Of a stretch of DNA of 64,000 nucleotides, positions 57,722-64,000 are shown one piece after another (the first letter of the stretch is position 1; each line of letters begins with the position of its first letter). The position numbers and the translations under genes are program-made. Location: NCBI GenBank assembly GCA_947652605.1, contig OX393579.1, positions 5,394,001-5,458,000 of the forward strand. The letters run 5' to 3'. This DNA comes from Elmis aenea (taxonomy: Eukaryota; Arthropoda; Insecta; Coleoptera; Elmidae). The notes under the pieces were generated by a model, which had not been told where the DNA came from, ran no database searches, and saw nothing but the letters and a program-made list of their open reading frames with translations.

Positions 57722-58347
57722 GTATATACTGTCGTCTGTACTGCTACGCACAGAAACACGTGAAAAACATCCGCGCAATAACAAGACCAATCGATATTCC
57801 CAGTAGCTCCGAAGTGAAAAAACTGAGCAAAAAACAAAAGAACAAAGCGTTGCACATCCACCTGCACAACCATCACAGCTCGCCGTACCACGTCAGCGAC
57901 CACAAAGCCGCGGTAACGGTCGGCATAATAATGGGCGTTTTCCTCATATGCTGGGTACCATTCTTCTGCATCAATATCGTGGCCGCGTTCTGCAAGACGT
58001 GCATTCCCGATATCACTTTCAAGATATTAACCTGGCTGGGATACTCGAATTCCGCGTTCAATCCAATAATTTATTCAATATTCAATACAGAATTCAGGGA
58101 GGCTTTCAAGCGCATCCTGACAACACATTACCCCGAGTGGTGCAAATGCGGTTACCAGTCGGTCTCGTTAAAGAAAAGTGAGAAATTCGTCACGGACCAC
58201 GGGACTAAAACTGTAATCGTTAACGCGCGCGGTGACGGATCGTTTAGGGAATTTTCCAGTGAACATCTTAGTACGGAATCAGTGAGACAGACGCGCGTTA
58301 ATTCGGCGGAAAGGGATGGACTGGACGAAGACGTTAGTGCCATATGA
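57722..58347 (+). CDS. Dop1R1: D1-like dopamine receptor, coding exon 4 (ICL3-TM7, C-tail)
   Basis: Last coding exon, residues 209-416 and TGA. Acceptor TTTCAG|GT. It completes TM5, then gives a third intracellular loop with a Lys/Ser-rich part and a His-rich run (residues 253-269). TM6 has FLICWVPFF (Cys285, Trp286, Pro288: the CWxP toggle with aromatic residues 289-290). TM7 has Trp313 and NPIIY (Asn322-Pro323-Tyr326), followed by a helix-8 segment FNTEFREAFKRIL. Cys349 and Cys351 are plausible palmitoylation sites. The C-tail is rich in Ser/Thr, plausible targets for receptor kinases, and ends VSAI. All class A landmark residues are intact, so I infer a functional receptor. The smaller frames overlapping this exon on both strands are shadows. 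Confidence 0.93.
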
Positions 58348-58527
58348 CAAGACTGCGATCACCTGCGGGACACGATGGTATAGCCCTCCGATCATTTTTA
58401 TTAGGACGAAATAAATATAGATGTACATAAACCTAAGCGAGCGAGGGACGTTTATTGAAATACGTTTAATCGTGTTAAGTTAATCGGATGTGTTAAATTC
58501 GGCTGTGCGGTAATATAAATGAATAAA
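58348..58527 (+). promoter_or_regulatory. 3' UTR start with two polyadenylation signals
   Basis: After the receptor stop codon, AATAAA hexamers occur at 58410-58415 and 58522-58527. The first lies only 63 nt past the stop. Either could define the mRNA end; insect receptor transcripts often have longer 3' UTRs, so neither is certain. No further gene follows on this strand. Confidence 0.45.
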
Positions 58528-60429
58528 TGGTTCACTATTCCACAGAGGTACGATATAATCAGCTCTCTAAAAATGAACTCAAAACGAAATACAGCGATGT
58601 GAGTATATTCGTGCGTCGTTTTATTGGACTAAATGCGCCAAACTCAACGTGTATGAGCATATATTGGGCGAAAAATTTATCGTGGCTCTTTTATTTAACA
58701 TACCTAAGCATATTAGCATGATAAATACATTAATTTGCCACTAAACTCTGATTTTTACGACTCTATGAAACACAGTCAGTCGATCAAGGCAAGATACGAT
58801 AATTATACAGGGTGTCCCCATTATACACCGCCAAAAAGTAGGTGCATATTCCTGAGTGAAAATGATGACCATTTGTTAAATATTTTGTTATCCGAAAATG
58901 CTTCGTTTCAAAGTTAGAGACCTCCAAAGTTGCAAGAAAAAAAATCAAAAAATCGATTACGTCCTAGCCGTTTAAGCTAGAGCTATCAAACTTGGCCGAA
59001 ATGTGTAGGTGTTTCCCATTGACTTTGTGGGATAATTAGAAAGAAAACACGTAATTGGAAGTATGGTTTACAGGCAGGTCATCCGCTTACCATCTTCAGA
59101 ATTTTTTTCTCTGGGATAAAATAGAAAATGTCATTCGTCCATAAGAAAGTACGACTTAAGAGGAAAAAATTCATCCCTCTTTGTTTTTTGCTGTAAACGT
59201 AGCCGTTTTCGAGAAAATTAGCGCTAAAGATGCATCGACAAACTCTGTTTATACACCTCAAATATTTTTTTTTACTAAACTTAGTTGGCTAATGTCATGC
59301 TTGACTTAAGGCCCTAAAAATGCTCATATTAAAATAATTTTGTGGCGAAAATAATAGTGCAACACACATACAGCCATGGAAGGACCAGTCCTATCTGACG
59401 TCACAATATATGCGCTACTGACACACGAAGACACTCACATCCTGTTTTATTTAACAACTCAATAAGACTATCGCAATTCCGCGATAAGCAACGGACATAA
59501 AAAATTTCAAGACAAACCTTTTTTCTAAAGGTTTAGTGAAAGCAGGGACAAACTGAAAGTGTTTGTTATAAAATGGAAAAATATTCGGATGCGGCGTGTT
59601 AAAAAGAAAACTCTGTAAATTATCTAGTCATAATTGTGATTCCCGTCATATCATTGTTGTAAATTTATTCGCATTAATATGTTGACTTTTAAGACTATTG
59701 TAGGTAGCAATACTGCTATTGGTTGTGATCTCTTGTTTAAATAAATATATCTGATTGATTTGGAGAGCGTGTCCAGTGATTATTGGACCGTAACAGAGAC
59801 GGACTGATATCGACAAAGATGGTTTAGTTTAAAAACGAGTAAAAATTATGCTTCCACTGAATTTTATAGAAATTGTAGCATAAATAAAACGGCAAGGTTC
59901 TGTCCAGAATTTGTACCACATGCTAAAGAATATTCCTTAAAAAAACGCCTTTTATAAGTCTTTATAGTAAGACAAAATGTCCTAGACCTTTTTCATTATT
60001 TTTTTCAGTATAGGTAATTTTTGTACTCAAAATTTTTTTCTCTAGGCTATCAATGATATTTTTTTTACATCTTACTGACTGCCCTTTATATTGCAAAACA
60101 GCTTACAAAAAGGTAGCTTTTTATTTTAAAAAGTTGCTCTCTAGCAATCACATAATGCGTTTTTCCACTACAGGTCATTTAGTTTTCAATATTTTTTAAT
60201 CAAACAGATCATTTTGCATTTCACTAACTTCGTTTTCCGGCAATCTGTTTAATCGATTATTGTCAGATTATCTAGTACACAATACCTTAAACCACCGATA
60301 CTCCGAGATATAATTCTCGTTTGAAAATTCGACTGCTACAAGAATTTTTTCGTTATTTCAACTTTATTTTTTATTTAAATATATCGTGACACTAAATCTC
60401 TATAGTTTTGATTTCTTGCGGTCCATCTA
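58528..60429. other. Downstream region with one repeat, no gene seen
   Basis: Starting at 58807, ACAGGGTGTCCCCATTATAC opens a repeat of the ACAGGGTGT-terminus type that may run to about 59330; no right end was identified. The rest is AT-rich with dense stops. Confidence 0.4.
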
Positions 60430-61375
60430 GGCAACTGTTGTGAGGACTTTACTATCCATTGCTTCTTCTACCTCGTTTTTCCATGTTCGTCTTGGTCTTC
60501 CTTACTGCCTGTGATTTGGTGGATGTCACTTCAATATTTTGCTTGACCATCATGTTTCATCCATTCTCTGGACATGTCATGGCGTAGGCAGGTTGCTTCC
60601 ATGTGGGGGGGGGGGGGTTAATAAACGCAAAAAGAGCTGAAGATCTTTTTTTTTAGCACAAAATTTAAAGTTCTCCCGCTCGATAACGACTTATTGCGAA
60701 CCTACAAGGGGGGGTTCTGACCCCCGTAACCCTCTCTGCCTACATCAATTTTAATTTCGATTTTTCCTCCAATTTTAGCATTTCTTACCCCTTCATTCTA
60801 AGTAAGTTGACAACTTCTTCTCAAATAGTTAATTTCTTTCGCCTGTCTCTTAAAAGCGTCCTTTTTATTGATTATTCGTAGCTCAGATCTATAAATAGCA
60901 ATACTTTCTCCAATAGTTTCATACATTCTACTTTTTGTGTTTTTGGTTATGTTCTTATTCCAGAGTATACAATACAGCTGCTGTTTGACCGCGTTACCCT
61001 ATGCAACTCTTATACATATTCCTTGTTCATTGTGGCCGTTATCTGATAGTATCACACCTAAGTGTTTGCAATTTCTGTGTCCATCAGCTGTAAATTTTGT
61101 CCCGTTTCTCCAAACACCAGATATTCAGTTTTAGATGTATTTACTGTTAGCTCCCACTTGTTATATTCTTCATGGGACTTGCGTAGCATGTTTTGTATAT
61201 CTATCTCATCTTCCACCAAGATAACATGGTCATCAGCAAAATACATGCTACATACTATTTCTTCTCCTGTGGATACATCCATGGATTTGCACTTTTTCTT
61301 CCAATTTTCTGGGTCTGCCTTGAATAGATTTTAAATAAGGTAGGTGCGATACAGCATCCCTACCTCAACCCTATC
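60430..61375 (-). pseudogene. LINE ORF2 relic with YADD-region and C-terminus, interrupted
   Basis: On the minus strand from 61375: NLFKADPENWKKKCKSMDVS, MYFADDHVILVEDEIDIQNM (FADD box of the reverse transcriptase), WELTVNTSKTEYLVFGE and HLGVILSDNG. Then NAVKQQLYCILWNKNITKNT, MYETIGESIAIYRSELRII and QAKEINYLRRSCQLT. After an insert at 60578-60750 come MKHDGQAKYW-SDIHQITGS and the C-terminal tail. It is the same family as 30130-30960, and the two relics overlap in MKH(N/D)GQ(V/A)KYW. Stops and frameshifts are present. Confidence 0.75.
60578..60750. mobile_element. GGCGTAGGCAGG-ended insert with a 13-G run
   Basis: Inserted into the LINE relic. One end is GGCGTAGGCAGG, the other is inverted (CTCTCTGCCTACA), and TCA flanks both sides, a possible 3-bp duplication. 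A run of 13 G is at 60605-60617. Related to the repeat at 29930-30025. Confidence 0.5.
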
Positions 61376-62721
61376 AAAAAACCCTTCACTTTGTTATTAA
61401 TTAGCAAGTTTTCACCCAGTTTACATTCGTTAAAATCATAACTTTTTAACATTTGCAAGCACCATAACATTTCGCAAATCAAACCCAACAGGAATCACTT
61501 TTGAATTTATAATAAATAACTTCCTACCAAATACAAAACATTATCTCGATGACTTGGCAAAGTTTGCTTGCAACAAAGTTTATTCAGACTAATTGGCAAA
61601 ATTTTCAAATTTATCAAGACAATACTCTGAACTTTATTTGATTACAAACTTTGGAAATTACTTGACCAATACACAAAAGTATTTAAACTTGTGTTTTCAT
61701 CGCAAAGATCAAATGTATTGTCTAACTGAGTCGATGGCAAACTGTAACAATTGACTTTGGAAACTCTAACTTTTAATCTGCTCTAAGTATCTTTTTTCTT
61801 TATTTTTGTATACTTCATCTTAGCTACAATAAAACGTTATCAAACTTTTCAAAGCTATTGTTGTCTAGAATAACAACTGTGCTTACTTCGTTTTGTTTGT
61901 GTAAAGGACTTTTTAAGAGCAATTGTTTTCACTTAAAAATTACCGGATACCAATGATTTAAGTCACCTATGTATTAAGTTTAAATTAATTTGTAGGTGTA
62001 TTGATGACATTTATAAAGTTCAACAATTTGTTTTATTTTCAAACTTTAATTGGTTAATTAAAATGGAAAACCTTTCTTCATACACAATTAAAAAATTAAA
62101 GAAGCTATTCTAACCGAACAGGCAACCTTTAATTAAAGAAATCTCTAAACAGCATGAAAAATACACTGAAATCTTTCGAGCGACTTTTTTTCGCTCGATT
62201 GCACTTCCGATACGCCCAAAGTTTACTTTTTTTTCAAACTGACAAGTCACATAATTCCACGGCACTCCAAGGAATATACGTGTCTGTATTATCACGTGCT
62301 GCAAATATTTAAGGAATCGAGATTCTCCGGTCAGCGATTGAGAATTCCCTGCGACCTCCGGAAGCCGGAAATCTCGGCAAATTCTGAAAGGTACTATGTT
62401 AATCGAAGTAAAAGTCCTCTTTTTAAAATAGAGTTTCGAGTTCGACTCCAGCAAAACATTCGCGTACTTTACGACGTAGAACGTTCAAATATTTACTTTC
62501 CTAGGTGGCTGTGCGCTTAAAATAATACTTTAGGAGTTCACTTGTTAGTTAAAAATTTAAACAATTACTTATTTTACTCAATTACGTAAAGACGACATTC
62601 AACCACCTCGTGATAAATATGTAAGTAACCACATTGTCGTCGCTGTAAAGATATGAACGTCTTAACACAACTTCACCAGTCAATCATTAGTTGTTTTGTT
62701 GAATTAGGTGATATTATTATA
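61376..62721. other. No gene recognised
   Basis: AT-rich up to about 62150. 62160-62520 is less AT-rich with open frames on both strands, but neither has a recognisable domain. Confidence 0.4.
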
Positions 62722-63489
62722 TACAGGGTGGTCCACATAGAAGGGCCACTATTGGGATCTCTTTAAGAGCTACAAAAACGTTTAAACTAGACAAATGGTT
62801 CCCCTTTTTGAGACCTACTCAGTGATGCTTTAATATTTTTAAAAAGTTTCTTTGCCCGCTAGATAATAAATAAAAATCAAACAGGGCTTTTTTTATACCG
62901 TTAATAATTCGGTTATAATTAATGGTACAGAAATATTTTTGGAAAAAAAGGTGCAGATTTTTTTACTCACTGTAAAATCCAACATTCATTAGTTTTAATA
63001 TTGTTTAAATTCTTGGATAAATTACAAACTTGCAGTTTTTAAATGGAAACCATAGTTGGCCATGACCTCGTGAAAAAGCTTTTTTTTTCTTGCTCTTTTC
63101 AATAATATAATGTAGGTATTTGATTTGATATTTAGTCTCAAAACAAATAAAATTCATCAAAAAGTAACCATGAAGCTAGAGAATGCCATGAATTTAAACA
63201 ATATTGAAACAAACTAATGATTTCACTTTATAGTGCGTAAAAATATCTACAAGTTTTTTCCCCAAAAGTATTCCTGTGCCACCAAGTACAACCGAGTTGT
63301 AAACAATTTTAAAACATGCTCATTTTGATTTTGGTTTATTGTCTAGCGTGCCATGGAACTTTTTTAGAACATTAAAGCATCACTAAGTAGGTCTCAAAAA
63401 GGGGAACCATTTGTCTAGTTTAAACTTCTTTGTAGGTCTTACCATTTACGAGACCCCAATAGTGGCTCTTCTATGTGGATCACCCTGTA
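62722..63489. mobile_element. Palindromic MITE, uninterrupted copy
   Basis: Ends TACAGGGTGGTCCACATAG and CTATGTGGATCACCCTGTA, with inverted arms extending about 300 bp on each side, flanked by TA at 62720-62721 and 63490-63491. Same family as 8850-10135. No coding capacity. The TA target points to a Tc1/mariner-like or related transposase acting in trans. Confidence 0.85.
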
Positions 63490-64000
63490 TATTGCAAAAT
63501 TTTATTTCCAAAAGAATTATCAAAGTGGTTGTCTCAGATTAAAACAGACTCTAACTTTTCTTTTGTATTATTTAATATCTCCTCTATCTTTTTCTCTCAG
63601 TAAAAACGACGGCTAAATAAATTTCAAATAAAAAATGTATTGAGTACTTATCACTCTGTAAGGATAAAAACAAAAATGTACCTAAAGGTACTTTAGATAA
63701 CACATAATGTCACTGCAACCCAACAACGCAAATATTCATCGATTTAAGCTTCTTTTTTTAATTCCTTACTGACATTAAAAATAACCCAAAATTACAGAAA
63801 AAAAAGCTTTCCTTAACAATACAGCCTTAAGTTTTAATTTAAAAAAAAACAAACACTTTTTCACAAAATTATATTTGATTTTTGTAAAAACCTCGTTTTT
63901 AAAATTATAAACGCAGATTAAATTAATTTCTACAATAAAAAATCTGCGTATCCAAAAACCTGATCCAACTTATTTAATTCGCTTTTGAAAAGTGATTCCA
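63490..64000. other. AT-rich, no gene seen
   Basis: Window end; nothing recognised. Confidence 0.45.

Noticed and set aside
62110..62520. Open frames on both strands in a less AT-rich block
   Set aside because: Neither translation resembles a known family; the two overlap antisense, which suggests composition and not coding.

Overview
This window looks like insect nuclear DNA, possibly from a beetle. It is AT-rich, has spliceosomal introns of up to about 21 kb, and carries many eukaryotic transposon families. I see one host gene I am confident in: a complete D1-like dopamine receptor (insect DOP1 / Dop1R1 type) on the + strand. Its four coding exons are 29465-29546, 33307-33616, 55036-55268 and 57722-58347. 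All junctions are GT-AG, the phases agree, and the exons join to 416 residues plus a stop codon. The beetle assignment is an impression from the receptor sequence and is not proven.

Layout. Positions 1-29464 lie upstream of the start codon. They hold old transposon remains and AT-rich sequence, and might contain the distal promoter and 5' UTR exons of the receptor; a weak candidate promoter with a splice donor is at 2400-2507. Intron 1 (29547-33306) contains a LINE relic. Intron 2 (33617-55035, about 21.4 kb) contains a mariner N-terminal scrap, a 154-bp palindrome, a tRNA-derived SINE, a TA-flanked MITE, LINE and Jockey relics, an LTR-element relic with a lysine-tRNA primer-binding site, two fold-back elements, a hAT element, a Penelope-like relic and a nearly intact mariner. 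Intron 3 (55269-57721) is largely occupied by an antisense Jockey-type reverse transcriptase relic. Downstream of the gene are two polyadenylation signals, another LINE relic and a palindromic MITE.

The most informative aspect is how mobile elements are stacked inside one another. A hAT element with an exact 8-bp target duplication splits a mariner transposase relic. A 228-bp hAT-type MITE, also with an exact 8-bp duplication, splits a LINE, whose reading frame is continuous once the MITE is removed. A third hAT element splits a repeat whose uninterrupted sister copy lies 8 kb away. A LINE sits in the loop of a palindromic MITE whose unbroken sister is at 62722-63489. A Jockey element lies inside an antisense LINE. 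These give a relative order of insertion from the sequence alone.

I found no tRNA, rRNA or CRISPR array, and no second convincing protein-coding host gene. Most transposon reading frames are broken. The mariner at 51746-53010 is the exception: it has near-perfect terminal repeats and a frame interrupted by one nonsense codon. Family names rest on motif recognition without database searches.
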